From Numida meleagris (Eukaryota > Chordata > Aves > Galliformes > Numididae): a DNA stretch of 64,000 bases. The stretch lies in contig NC_034411.1 of assembly GCF_002078875.1 (NCBI RefSeq), positions 29,964,260-30,028,259 of the forward strand, read 5' to 3'. This document shows, in pieces, positions 35,181 through 48,900 of the stretch. Position 1 is the stretch's first letter, and each line of letters opens with the position of its first letter. The notes beneath the pieces were generated by a model, which did no database searches, was not told where the DNA came from, and was given only the letters and a program-made list of their open reading frames with translations. The position numbers and the translations under genes were made by a program.

Positions 35181-36770
35181 AAAAGAGGAAATAGCTTGCT
35201 GCCTGAGTGCCAGGTGACTGTGCCATGCTGGAGAGCCCAGCAGCAGGAACAGCTGGCTGCCCACAGCTCTGTGGCCACTCTTGTGTCGTAGCTGCTCGGG
35301 GATCAGTGCTTTGTGGTGACACCAGTTTGTACAGGCTGACCTCAAAGGCAGATCTCTTCTGCTGCCCAAGCCCAGCCTGCCCTAGGCCTGTGCTGCTGGT
35401 GGATGAAACCAGCATAAATCTGAGCACTTCTGTTTCCCATATGGTTGGGTTTAGAGAATTTTGTTCATGCTTGTGGCAGACTAAGAAACTGTTTAATAAA
35501 AGAAAAAGAAAGTAGTAGTTCAGCTAACTAAAAAGTGGGTGCTCAGTTCAGCTGTAACAGGTTGTACAAATCAGTGTTTCAGGAGGCTCACTGAGGCTCT
35601 TCGCTTTAAGCCCTTGGATCACCTGACTTGTCATTGCCTTGTTTGCGTTGTATTTCACTAATGGTAGCTGGAGCTGTGACTCTGGAGTCACCTGGAAGTG
35701 TTGCAGCAAGACAGGGCAGCGCATCCCAGGGGCACTCTCACTGAGGTAGCAGTTCTTAGACACTCATGTGGGTTTCTCTGTTCCTTGAAGTGTGACTGGA
35801 GTTTTCCCCTCGAACAAGCACAGGTGTCTCATTGGGCTGTGCAGTCACTTTCAATACATCTCAGCTGCTTCAGTGATCACACAGATGCTTTTGGAGTAGG
35901 GAACCAAGGGCTGCTCATACATACCTCTAGACTTAAGGTGGTTTTGTTATTAGATCCTGTTCTCTCACTGTTTCTCTCTCCCTGCTGTTGATTAGAGCTA
36001 CAGTGGATCATACCTGCAGGTTGGAGACATGCAGTTCTTAAACTCTGTTCTGGGAACTTTCTTTCCATGATTTTTTTCCCCTGCACAACTCACTCACTCT
36101 CCTGGCTGGACTGGCAGTTGCTGGTCTCCTCCTGGAGTCCTGAGAGGAGTGAGGAAGCCCTAGAGGCAATGGGTTTTCTGGTCCCACAGAGACTGTTCCC
36201 TCCGGCACAGGGCTGCAATGGGTCACTGACTAATTTGGGTAAGACTTGTTTTTCCTGTAGCACGCACTATGCATGTTCTAGGGACATGCTGAAAGCTGTA
36301 CAGAGCATTAAGGCCTTTTCTGACTCCACTCAGCAGTTATCCTAGCCCCCTGCATAGTAAATCACAGTCATCAGGCCTGTTTTAGACTGGCATAGAGCAG
36401 CTGCATTTGACCAGATCCCTGCTTTAACTGCTTGTGTACGCTCATTTCTGGGAGAGCAGGGAGTCCTTGGTCCTCAGCCCATTCAGGAAGGTCTTAAAAA
36501 TACTCCATATTTTCTCTTCAGTGCCTAGAGCTGCTAATCTCATCAGCACCAAAGGACTTAAAGAAGCAGTTGATACCAGGCTCCCAGGAAATAACTGCTC
36601 AGTTCTCCATCTTCTGAGACTTTTGTGTCTCATATCCAGCACTGTCTGGCTCTTCCCTTCTATGGTTCAAGAGGTGGCTTTTCCATCCTGCTGTGGGAAC
36701 AGCTGTCATGGGTGATAGACTCAAGGTGGTAGAGTGCTCGTTTCCTCTATCTCTTCTTTACTCTCTGCAG
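35181..36770. other. Intronic sequence up to the first Ig1 exon
   Basis: No gene or repeat was recognised. The last 40 bases are the pyrimidine-rich acceptor region of the exon at 36771. Confidence 0.55.
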
Positions 36771-36910
36771 CTCCTGCTCAGGCCCAAATCATCCATGCTG
36801 GGCAGGCATGTGTGGTGAAGGAGGACAACATCAGCGAACGTGTTTACACGATTCGAGAAGGGGACACGCTGGTCCTGCAGTGTCTGGTCACAGGACACCC
36901 CCGGCCACAG
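36771..36910 (+). CDS. MDGA1: MDGA1 exon (first half of Ig1; probably exon 2)
   Basis: The acceptor is a good pyrimidine tract ending CTCTCTGCAG; the donor is CAG|GTAAGA. The exon is 140 nt. Its first two bases complete an alanine codon split by a phase-1 intron, and it ends at a codon boundary after HPRPQ (phase 0). It encodes the mature N-terminus just after the signal peptide, then Ig1 strands A to C. The domain's first core cysteine is in LVLQC. An additional cysteine lies earlier, in GQACVV, and there is one N-glycosylation sequon, NIS. In the known protein this would begin near residue 23. Because the phase must be 1, the upstream exon has to end with a single G. Confidence 0.97.
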
Positions 36911-39900
36911 GTAAGATTTCAGTCTCACTTGTCAGCAGGATGCCCAGCTTTCTCCTGCATGTTGGAGCCAGGTAGTGATGTCCTATAGCACAAATACTAA
37001 CTGTTCAAACTGTGAAGAAGCCCTGTTTTCAAAGAATATGATCCAAACTGCTTTTCAGGAGCCTACCCAAAACTGCTAGCAGTATTCAGTATGTGAAGTT
37101 TCCCTCAAAAATGAAGAGCAGCCCATTGTACAATCCACCCTTGAACCTTTGACCCTCTTCCTACAGCCTCCTGAACAGGCTGGAGAAAGTTTGACCTATA
37201 TGCTTGCCACAGAAGTAGGTCCTTCATGGCTTACCTCTCTCTTATTTCTCTGGATGTGCAGGCAAGGGGAATTTGCTTGGGAGTTTGGAAAGTTATTTGT
37301 AGTGCACTCCACAGAGCTTCACAAAGAGCCCACTGGTCCTTACTTTAGAGCCACCAACCAGAGGCATATTAAGACCTGCAGTGCTGGAGATGTTCGTGCT
37401 ATGGTCAGTCACAGCTAAGTGAGGAAGCTTGAGAGTGAATATGGTTAAGTGCTACAGTCCTTCCCCAGGGTCCCTGGAGGGGTCTGCATAGCTTCAAGTC
37501 CCGTGCAGCCCCCTCCACACCCCTCACATGCTCAGAGCAGACTGGTTCAATATCAGTGTGAATGTGTTTTCTAAAGACCCTGAACCAGAGCATGGGTTTG
37601 CCTGCTCTTGGACAGTATGGTAGGAGTGACAGCTGGTGTGTGCTGGGAGACAGGGTGTGCCAAAATACACTCAAGGGATCCAAGTATGATACGTGCACCT
37701 TCTCGGCCCTCTTTCTCAATCTTGCCAAAGACATTTGTGCTGAGCAGCTATACATTAGCATATGCCAATTAACCCCTACGTGGACTTGCTCATGAATAGA
37801 TGCTTGACTGAGAGGAGATAACAAAGGAGAAGGAGAGAGACTTGGACAGCAGGATTTGAAATGGATTGTCTGTCAAAGCATATGCTGGAAGCAATTAAAA
37901 AATAAATAAATCTGGACCAAGCCAGCAAGAATGATCAGCCTAGACTTGTGGCAGTGCTAGGTGGATGATAGCTGTGTACATCAGAAATGAGGAAGATGAG
38001 AAGAGAGATTTCTGTAGCAGAACCTGATGCAGAAAGCATATTCATGGGCAACACTGAGGTGTGATACTGCCCAGACGCACACAAGGGACACTGTCATGTA
38101 GAACCAGGCATGATGAGGGAGGCTGGGACCTGTGTACATTAAGCATGGCGTGTGTCCTATTTCTGCCCTGTCTCTTCGCAAATAGATTTCTTCCCCAGCT
38201 AAGCTCTTTTCCTAACCTTTGTTTAATCTTTTCTTTTCCCTCCTATCAGCCAGTCATTAAAGTAAGAAAATGTGGCCAAAATACTTAAATGGGATTGAAA
38301 TTGAAAAGATTAAAGAGCTGGCTGAAGTATTCCTGCAAACAGGAGACTTGATGCCCTCAGACAATTTCATAATAAGCCTACAAAGGCTAAATAAATCCTT
38401 GATCGTTAGCTCCAAAAGTCTGCTCAGCCTGGTTCTCTGAGATGGTGATCTAGGCATGCCTGTCATTTCTAGAGTATCAGCATCAATCAGGTAGTGGTAG
38501 TGAGCTTTAGGCAAAGCCTGGGGCAGCAGGTCAAGGTATCTGGTCCTTCCTATCCGTTGCCAAAGGTGAAGGAAACTCTCTCTCCTTTCTGTTGGCAGAT
38601 CCTGTTGGATCCCAGCCCCAGAATCTAGATGGTGCAAGTGTGGAGACCATCAGAGTCATCAGCCTTTAGAAGGGTAGCTTCTGATATAGGCAGCCAATGG
38701 GCTGAAGTAAGCCATCTCTCCCTTCTGTCATCTGGGTTGCAGAAAATGAGGGCAAGCTTGTACCAATGCAGCTTGGACTGTACCTCATTACAGACATTAA
38801 AATGTCTGTAATGCCACCATTCATCACAACATGCTATGTCATTATGTTGCCCCCATCAGCCAGGACCTTAAGACAAGTAACATATGGCCAGAAATGCAAG
38901 ATACCCTGAAATCTGAAGACATTCTTGTTTCTTTTCTTTTTCTGTTGTTTTAAAATCAAAGTAAAAGCTTGTATACTGCAGAAGGATGACTTATAAAAAT
39001 AACATACGTGGGGTTCCCTGTGGGAAGGAGGTGAGAGCCAAATAGTAACAGTGGTTTCAACTGTTGGAAAAGCAAACAGCAGAAATAACCTTGCTGTCCG
39101 GAGAAAGATGAAAGGGTGCTGACTGCAATAAAAGCTCCGTAGCTGTAAGCTGATGTCTTCTATAGCTTCATGGCCTGCTAGCCACGTGGGATCCTGAGGC
39201 TTAAAGCTGAAAGTCCTGTGCTGCTCATATAGCGATATTAAACTAAGCAAGTTAGAGAACCAGAGCAGGAGTGATGAGTATGCTCTGTGTGCCTGTGTGA
39301 TCTGAAGGATTATCCCAGGTGCTAGGACATGGGAATTGGTGATAGCTTAAAATCAGCAGCTGGTCTGCAGAGACGTACTGAGATCAGCAGTTGAACTTCG
39401 GTAAAGTCTGGTGGTGCTCTAGGGCCCATTTCTGTAAATGACTGGGGAGGCGAGAAAAGGGAGTACTGCTGTCCCTTGAGATCTCTGGTTTGTGTCACTG
39501 GTAGATTGTGTTTCTCTCATTCTTGTGCAGGTGAGATGGACCAAAACAGCTGGCAGCGCGTCGGACAAATTCCAAGAGACGTCAGTGCTTAACGAGACCC
39601 TTCGGATTGAGAAGATCCAAAGGCTGCAGGGGGGCCGCTATTACTGTAAAGCAGAAAATGGGGTTGGGGTTCCTGCCATCAAGTCCATTCGAGTAGATGT
39701 GCAGTGTAAGTCGTTTAGTGGCAACCCAGATCTTCCCACAGTTCTACTGCGTGTCTCTGTCTTGCTGCGGGGCCAGTAGGGAGCTGCATTGCCCTAGGAC
39801 CATGTGCACCCAATTCAGAGACAAAGGGACTATTGTGCTGTCTGTTTTTCCTTAGAGATCAGATCCATCTGGGAAAAAGATGGCTCTGCCTATCCATGCC

Positions 39901-42900
39901 AACACTCTTTTCTAGGTACTGTGATGTCTGTCACTGCCAGAAGTTCTAGCACTGATGCGGGATGTACCATTGTAGATGGCTTCTGCTTTCTTTGTCTTCT
40001 TTTTGAAGCTGGCTTGGTTTGTTTCTTGAAATCAGTAGTTCTTCAGATGTCTGGAGCATTTCTGAAACCCCACATTGCTAACTGCAGCATGGTAGAAACA
40101 GAGCAAAAGATTCTGGAATGCATCTGAAGAAGCTGAGTAGTGAAAGGGTAGACATGAAGGAAACTATTGAGGATCCCTTGGTTTCAGTAGTGACTCAGTA
40201 TTTCTATGTCTGTTTGCAATGCCTGACTGTCTAGTGTTCTAGAGATGCTATTAGGAGGTCTCCACCTTTGGAAGTTTCTCATGCTGATTCTTGGGCATTC
40301 TCATGTTTATTCTTGGGCAGCTGTGGCCAAATGGGAAGGAAGTTAGACTTGTCCTATACTCCCCGATTAGGAGGAACTGGAGGGTTAAGGTCTAACCAAC
40401 TTTTGAAGTCATTTGCCCTCTAGGGGAAACTTCTGCTCATTGCTCTTGGCTATCCACTATTCCAGATTCCTCTGACCCTATTAACACCACATTCCTTTCC
40501 TTACATCATCTGAGAAGGTCTAACTAGCAATGGACTGATGCAAAAGTTGCAAATGATTGTAAAGCAGCCGGAACTCTCATCTCCCTGAATCCGTCACTAC
40601 CTGTTCACAAAGTCCTTCTAGCGAGACGATCTTTTGTGCTGATGTGCACTGTGGTTATCTGTCAGTGGAGCAACCTTCAGGCTTCAAGACCCCAGGACAT
40701 GCCTGAAGTCTGGGCAGAGACTTTGCTTGCAGGAAACATTGTCTGGCTGCATCCTTTTCCCCCCCACTATCCAGCCTTGAGATGAGAGCCTAGTGTGTTC
40801 AAGCACTACGCTATTTTCTGTTTTAGATTTTGTGACTCTTACAAAGCATGCTACAGACTTGAAAATCCTTATGCTTTGGTAACCTCATAATCCACAGCTG
40901 TATTATCTAGCTTGGAGTGGTTTTCATTTCCCCTCCTTCCTTGCCCTACCCTGTCCTGGGGGTAGTAGAGTGTGAGCACCATCCCACATATTTGGAATAT
41001 ACGCATGAGTGTCCAACCTTTTGGCTTGTCTGGGCTATGCTGAATGAAGAGGAATTGTCTTGAGCCACATGTAGAATGTATAATATAGTAAGTAACAAAA
41101 CCTCTTCTATTTTTCTTGCTATTTTTTATGAAATCATTTTTAAAAAAAGGGCAACAAAAACATAAGATTAGCAGATTGGACATGTATGGCAGATTGCTTC
41201 ATCTGAGCCTCTGGCCACTTCGAACAGAATGAGCATTTCTTCATGGGCATTGCATAGCTTTGTTGGAGAAGTCCTGACACCCACCAAGCTCTGCTTGGCT
41301 TCTCCGACCATTTCTTCTCCTGCATACATAACTCTCCATATCGAAAGAGTCTCGCTTTTCTCAGTCTTCAGTATGGCACCTTGCCAGAGCCTTTGTCTCT
41401 AGGAACTAGGCTGTTGCATGAGGCTCTCTTCATGGGCTATGGGCATTCCCTTTACTTCTGAGATGCAGACTGGAACTAGAGTGATGTAGCATCCCGTGGT
41501 CCTTCATGCAGCTCTGACCTGTAGAACTGTGGGGCTAATGGGATGGCCAAGGGCTTTCTCATACTAACATCTACTCTGAAGATGGACTTGGTAATGCACC
41601 TCTGTTCTGCTCACTTGGTTTTTGGGGAGGAGAATCTATTTTCTGCTAGTATTTGCATTAGGTATAAGGGAACACATAGGAACAGCCACAGTTTTTGTTG
41701 AACGCTCACCCAGGCAACCTTCATCTGAATGAACCAGAATTTGAAAACACAGCCCTCTTTTCCCCACATCCGTATTTGTAGTTAGAGGTAAGTAATCACT
41801 TTCATTTGGACCTTGGTGTCTTTGACAGCCAGTGCTAGTCTTCACTCATAGTATTAGACAGCAAGGTTGTGTGGAGAGCACCACTGGTACCAAGAGGATA
41901 TCAAACTGGAAGCACTAAGCTGTGTAGCAAGTTATTCCTTTGCCCCAAGTGTGTGTTGAGTGAGACTTTAAAGTGTTGTTCAGATGCTGGCAGAGAGGCA
42001 GCTGCAGTGCAGAGTGTTTTTATGTGCGAGAGAGGGAAAGGAAAGAAAAGGAAAGAATACATGTTTACAAGCTTATATTGCGCATGAAACATCCCATGTG
42101 ATCTTCTCCATGAGCCGCCTTGGGCCAAATTTATCATTCGTGCAGCTCACTGACATCAGTGGCTTTACTCGTACATCAAGCACATGTGTATCGTCGTAGG
42201 TCTTATTTTAGCTTTTCTCAGGAGGATTAGGCTTACAGCTGACTGCTATTAAAGAAGGATGGAAGATTTGAAGGAGGAAAGGTCTAGCAAGAAAAAGGAA
42301 GGTAATATTTTCTATTTGGGGAGTAGCTGGGAACCAGCAGACTTGAACGGGGAGTGTCTTCTTTGATGGGTAACAGAAGCATTTTGCTATGCATCCTGCA
42401 GATAAACAGGGCCTCAGAGGGGTGGTAGATACTGAGTTATTCATATAAAGTGTGAACAAATAAAGGGGGATTAAGGAATGCAGAAGAAGTAAGACAGCGC
42501 CTGAAGTCCAGATCCAGGAGAAATTGTTGTAAAGTTTAGTCATGGCCACATGGAGGCAGCACTTCACGGAGAGGGGCTGTTTTTCTCCACCTCTGCATGT
42601 TTTTCTTCAGTCTTGGATGGTTTTTGCGTCGTTGGTTGGTTGGTTTGTTTTCTCCTGCCTTGTCCACATCTCTACTCATCTTTCTGAGCTATGTTGTGGT
42701 CAAGCCAGTAAATCTCAGGTCCCATTTCAAGTGCTGTCTACCAAGCATACCTATTACAAAAATATGCAAATCCAACAGTTAACACTTGTGATTCAGCAGA
42801 GAACATATGTTATTTGGATGACTCGTTAGCAGAAACTCATCTCTTCTCCCCCACTTCCTTGCTGGGAGCCAGACTTTCAAACTTGCAAATCTCTAAAATA

Positions 42901-45900
42901 ACGTATCTTGAAAATTCGGTGACACAAAAGAGCTGGAGGTGATGTGCACATGTCCTCCTCCTCTCTGCTGATATGTGCAAAAGACAGTGCTGGCACCAGA
43001 AGAGCGTTCTGGATGTGTGTGCCTCAGTTAATTTTCAGTTGAAGATGGGTTCATAAAGTTTCTGAAAGTACAGAAGTCCTTCACTGAGCTCAACAGACTA
43101 CTAAGAAGACATGCTTGAGGTCATGGGGCACGTTTCAGTTTTAGAGGGCCAAGTTGTCCCAGCTTTTCAAATTGGATTTTTACATTTAATCCTACTCAAT
43201 ATCAAAGTGGTTCTGGAAGGAGAAAGATCCATCTCCTCTGAGGTTTCCTTCATGCTTCCTTGACTCCTTGATGTTCAGACAATGATATCTGATGGGGAGG
43301 GGAAAAAAAAATCTAACAAGGTAAAGATCTCCTTTTTATCAGGAATGCAGCCAGTAGGGAGCACTGTGGCCTGAGTGGAAGCAGCAAGTACCCTCCAAGT
43401 ACACTCCCTGGAGGGCTATTGCTTGTGTCCTTGCATGTGAAGTTATTTATAACCATTGATCCAATGACAATAGTTGCCTGGTGCGGATATGGTGAAGGAA
43501 GATTTGGAAGGAGTGTTTTCTGTAAAGGGAGAAAAGAATCTGATCAGTTTAGGAAAGGGTGATAGAGATGCAGTGAGTAAAAGTTACTGAGGAGTCAGTG
43601 CAGACATTGTGAAAGAGAAAATACAGACAGGACTTTAACTGGGAACAAGAGAGAAGTTATACACACCTATCGCTATGTTTTGCCTCTCATGTTCTTGTGA
43701 CACCCCATCAAGACTTGCTGCTGTCCAGGACGTTGATCTTGTCCTGGTTTCTATTCTCTCCCTTTGACTTGTCAGCATCTCACAGCCACGGGCTTAGCCC
43801 TGTGATTTCAGAAGAAAAGTAGGAGCATAGGAAATGAGGGCAAGGTAATGTTTCCTGGGATCCTTCTGAGTTCTCACTGAAGCTGATAATGGTGATTTTG
43901 GGTGTGAGGTGTCCCTGATGGTCAGATGAGCAGCCCATTGGTCAGACAGGTGTGTGGCAATCAGACTGTTTACTGGAAGACCACATGGTATCTGCAAATC
44001 AGAGGGTGCTTTCTATTCTCTGAATGTTGTGTGGTGAGCGGGAGAATTTTGGCTTCTCCTGTCTGTTCCCTTTAGATACTGTTAGCGTTACCTGCCCTCA
44101 GATCAGCTCTGAATTCAGCAGTTGTCCTTGGCCAAATGTGTGGGAGCTTCCCCTCTCCCCTACAGCCCTTGGAGCATCATCTGCTCTGCAGGCTGTACAT
44201 ACAGACAGTGCTTCACTAACAACTGCTGCGGCCCTCGTTACCTTCCTTCCAGATCTAGATGAACCTGTCCTCACCGTTCACCAGACCATCAGTGATGTAC
44301 GTGGCAGCTTCTACCAGGAGAAGACTGTCTTCCTCCGTTGCACTGTCAACTCCAACCCACCAGCTCGCTTCATATGGAAACGGGGAGCTGAGACTCTTTC
44401 CCACAGTCAGGACAATGGCGTGGACATCTATGAACCCCTCTACACACAGGTGAAAAAAGGCAAAACCTCCATGAGCTTGTGATGAATACGTTGGTGTGAT
44501 GTAGTGCCCTCTGTAATGGATGGTGTTTCTCTCTCTGTGTGGGTTATGATAGTGGGGATGGGGTGGTGGTCACTGCAAGGAGCACCAGCTCCAAAAGGGC
44601 TGGTAGTACATTCTTCTGTTTGCAGGTCCTTGGGGGGAAAGAGAAGCAGGAGAGGAGGAGGGAGCATGACAACCTAGCATCCTTGGCTTGCCATTTCTTC
44701 CCCTTTTGGTACTGTCCCTGAGAGCAGGGCACAGTTTCCCTAATAAGTTTACATGGCTGTGGGGCAGCTGAGACTGTTCTCCAAGCAAAAAATCTAGAGA
44801 TTAGGTCTCCTCTAATTCTGTGCTACTTTTTTCTTGAATGAGCACCCAAATTCAGTAAACAGGAGTAAGTGCTTCCTATTTAACAATGTGAGAGAATGAC
44901 AAGGATTGCAGTGGGCTTGGTGAGGTAAACTATAGAATCATAGGGTTGTTTGGGTTGGAAGGGACCCTAAAAAGCCATCTGGTCCAACTCCCCTGCATTG
45001 AACAGGGACGCCTACAGCTAGATTTGGGTGCTCAGAGACCAGGCTGGCTTCACCTTGAGCGTCTCCAAAAGATGAAGAGTTTTTCCTAATGGCTACAAGC
45101 AGCAGAGGCTGAACTGCCTGGGCGCTTTCTGACCGTCATCTTATGACAAGGTGTCTTTCCGCATCCTCTCTCTTCCCCTTGCTTGCTTATCCTGGACTTG
45201 CCCCTGCACAACCATGTTACTCCCCTGAATGTCACTTTCTTCAGAGTCACTTTCTTGATGATGCAGTGGGTAATCAAGGGGGTTTTTCTAGCTCTGAACA
45301 TACTTCAGATATCAATCAGCGCTAGAACTTATGGAGTATGGGTAGGAAGGGAGAGCTAGGAGGGCAGCTCCTGAGGGCACCCATTTCATCCCGTGTCCAG
45401 TTCTGCTCTCGGGCACTCCCAAAGCTGGGCCCTAAGCACATTGTGACTGAGTTTGATTTCTGAGCAATGCCCCAGGCAACCTTTCTGTTAATGCATTCGT
45501 GTTAATGTTTTATTGAAACACGCTATTTCTGCAAGTCATGGAAATGGGCAGCCAAATGGAAACACGCAGGGAGACTAGGAGAGAGCACAGAGCTGTGGGT
45601 TCCCAAGTAGATTTGCAGAAATTCTGTAGGACAGTGCTGCTGTTTGGTCCTGAAGAGAGCTTTGTCTTGTCTGGTGCTCTGTGGCATTCGACCAAGACAT
45701 CCCTGGCCTCAGAGGAAGCCACTAAGGGCACATCCAGCTTTCATTAAGCTCACTGTGATTAACAGGATACATTGCTTTGCAAGGGGATGTCCTAGGGCTT
45801 GAGATGTTTTCTCCAGCTAAATAAGGCATTTGGTGGAAGTTCACTGCAGTGCCAGGTTGACATGTAAATGACCCTGCAGCTCTAGTCAGGCAGTGTTCTT

Positions 45901-48900
45901 GCCCTAGTGGGCCTTTGGATTGAGAAGAGTTGAAGTTAGGTGAAGCGCACCTCTACAGCGCATATGGAGAGTAAAACCTTCCTGGAACTCAAATAAATTG
46001 TATTTAACAAAGCACTCTTCAGGGCAGGTACAATTGTCTGAGACAGGCCAGATAAACTGCTATCAGTGTCAGGTTTGGGTAGCCCTTTGCACTAGAAAGG
46101 ACAAAGATTTTGCTGTTTAAGCTTTTAAAAACTTATTTACACTGAAGGTTTATACGCATTTACCCAACATTTACTAATCAATAAACTGGATACATATGAC
46201 TGTGTAAGTCACTAGCTGACACGCACGTTGTAAATGCCATCATTTGTGCAGCATAGCAACAAATCTCGGGGGACAGGACTTCCATAGGGTTATTGGTCTC
46301 CTAGGTATTTATCTTCCTAATTTACTCAGTTCAAATCCTTGTTCTCTGCATATTAGCATGCTTGAGCTCATCGTCCAGTCCCTTGAGGTTGCCTCAAGAG
46401 GATTTGTCATGCTGACACCTTCTCACATTTACAGGCAATTACGGAATGGTTTCTCCAAAAGAGATTTAGACAAGCACAAGGAGCACAGCAGAGACAAGCT
46501 GTCGTGAGAAGACGTATGAGTTGCAGGGTGTGCAAACCACAGGATGCATCTCTGAGCTTTCCGCATTCCATAAATAAAAATTTATGGAACACATCTATTG
46601 TTAATTTAACAACTTTATTCTGCTTTTGTAACATGATGGAGGGCCGGCAAGTGATTCTTGTTTTTTTGTTGCCATAGTGTGAGAAAAGGCTATCAAACTC
46701 AGTGCAGACACTCTGGATTTATGCCAGCATAAATGAGATTAGAATCTGGAGAAAAGAGATCGAAAGGGTTATGGAGGGATATTTGAGTATTTCTCTGAAT
46801 TATCTCTTTTTTTTTTTCTGTACTGAATATTCTGCAACTTAATTATTGATCATGCCATATTTAGGCTAGCATCAGCCCTGGTTTACTTTGGTTTTGCAAT
46901 GCTGAGACCCCACTGACTTTATTTAGGTTCCCACTGACATCTCAGCATGAGCTCAGGGGCTGTCCTTGGACATTTAAGGCTTTTTTACTTCCACAAGATG
47001 ATTGTGATAGCAGTTGACAAAAAATATGCCTAAACCCATTCAGCGCCGCTTCCAGGTTTTGTGACAGTTGTTTGCTGGGTGTTTAGAGAAATTCTGGAAG
47101 TGGAGCTGTCCCTGCAAATGCTTTGTGTCTCCTCTGTATATAGCTTGGAGGGTTTGGAGTCTGCACAGCTTCCTGAGTTTTGAATGGTTGTTACTTGTAA
47201 GCTTTGGGCCCAGTGATGGACTTGCAGCGATGAGCTGTACTTTGCACGCGTGTATCTTTCCCTTCCTCTCTCCATGATATCCAGGGTGAAACCAAAGTCC
47301 TGAAGCTGAAGAACCTGCGGCCCCAGGATTATGCCAGCTACACGTGCCAGGTGTCCGTCCGCAATGTCTGCAGCATCCCTGACAAATCGATCACCTTCCA
47401 GCTCACAAACACCACAGGTAATGCAGCAGCCTGCTGAGCAGCCATGGCCTTTCCAGGCCTATGGCCTTCAGAGGGCCAACACCAGTTCACACGTGTGGCT
47501 GATTGATGTAAATCCTTAGGGCAGGAGTTCTGTGGTCAGGGATGCTTTAATTTCTTGCAGCCAGTGCCTCAGCCAGACCTGCTGTGTGATCATTAAAGCA
47601 GACTACATGTAGGTGTTGAGGCACAACGGAGTTTTTAATCCAGACGCTGTTTTATTTATTTATAATTCTAAGTGATTTTAAAAATAAATTTAATACAGTC
47701 TGGAGCAAGGCAGCTGCTGTAGAAGTCCTTACAAATAATTCATCCACTTGTGACTCTGGGCTGCTTTGCAGAGCTGCACTCAGAGCACTCCCAGCCCAGG
47801 GGTCCCGTGGGTACGGATGTTTCTGGAAAGCAGATATCTCTGGTGCCTTCCCAATAAATAAATTCTAGAACAGCACACACGCTGATATCCATGCTGGCAG
47901 GGTCTGAGTGCTCCTCCAGTTGCAAACAATATCAATTTGGTGCCTCTTGCTTGACATGTAAGAGCTGAAATCCTGTACCAAACGCTTGTAAAGTCCTAAC
48001 TGCAACCAGTCCTTCTAACAAGGAAAAAAAATAGCATGACAGAGTCCCCACTTGTCTTGAATATTTTCAAATAATAAGTAAATGTCAGAAAATTGCTTCC
48101 AGCTCTGGGGTATTCCATGATCAGAAAGAAAGGCAATGTAGGTGTTTGAATTATTCACCTCTCTCTTATGTAGCACAAAGTAGTTTGTATCCCTGGTGTC
48201 ATCTATGTGCAGTGGAAACAGAACTCTTTTGATGTTGACAACTGTTGATGGGATATTGTTGATACAGTATAAATTATGTTTATTGATCTGACTGAGCCCA
48301 GGGTGCTGAACAATAGTTGCTTCATTTTATTTAGATAGAAAAAAATAATAAGCTTAAGAAAATGAACTATAGCTCATGTTGGAATAAAAATATTCTCCTT
48401 GTGGTAGGATCTCTGTGAATACATCTCAGGCAATTCACGTCACTTCCTGAGATTGTCTCAGAATGAAACTGCAGAGAATGCAGGAGTATTTCCTTTAAAA
48501 ACCTGTGCTCATAGTGAGGAAAGGGATCTCAGCCAGCTGCTCTTCCCTGGTGTGGCTTTACCTTTGAGAAGTTTTTAAAAATCACATTTCTCTTCATGCC
48601 CCCTCCCCTCTGCTGGCCCAGCCCTTCATTTCAGCCCTGCGCTTTTATTGAGTGAACAGGGAAAATGTATTTTCAAGTTGTTGCCAGATCAGAAGCCAAC
48701 ATACATCTGAATTCATAGAATCATTAAGGTAGGAAAAGATCTCTCAGATCATCTACTCCAGCTGTCAACCAACCACTACTGTGCCTACTAACCATGTCCC
48801 TCAGTGCCACATTTACCCTTTCCCTTAAACACCTCCAGGGACGGTGACTCCTCTACCTCCCTGGGCAGCCTGTTCCAATGCATCGCTGCTCTTTCTGAGA

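Larger units (their letters stand above)
1..36770 (+). other. MDGA1: MDGA1 upstream intron (partial, at least 36.8 kb)
   Basis: The first recognisable coding exon starts at 36771 in phase 1, so an upstream exon must exist. I looked for a short exon encoding a hydrophobic signal peptide and ending with the QGVY-type sequence known for MDGA1, followed by GT, and found none. The stretch is therefore read as intron 1, unless the CpG island near 1.2 kb is an alternative first exon. No second gene was recognised on either strand. Open frames here are short, overlap on both strands and match no family I know. Confidence 0.7.
44450..47284 (+). other. MDGA1: Intron within Ig2 (2835 bp, phase 0)
   Basis: The donor is GTGAAA and the acceptor is GATATCCAG. 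It contains an antisense CR1 tail at about 44.93-45.09 kb and an old palindromic repeat piece near 46.72 kb. Confidence 0.95.

Noticed and set aside
44024..44482. A 152-codon frame read as one exon
   Set aside because: Only 44253-44449 matches the Ig2 sequence and is bounded by splice sites; the rest is open by chance.
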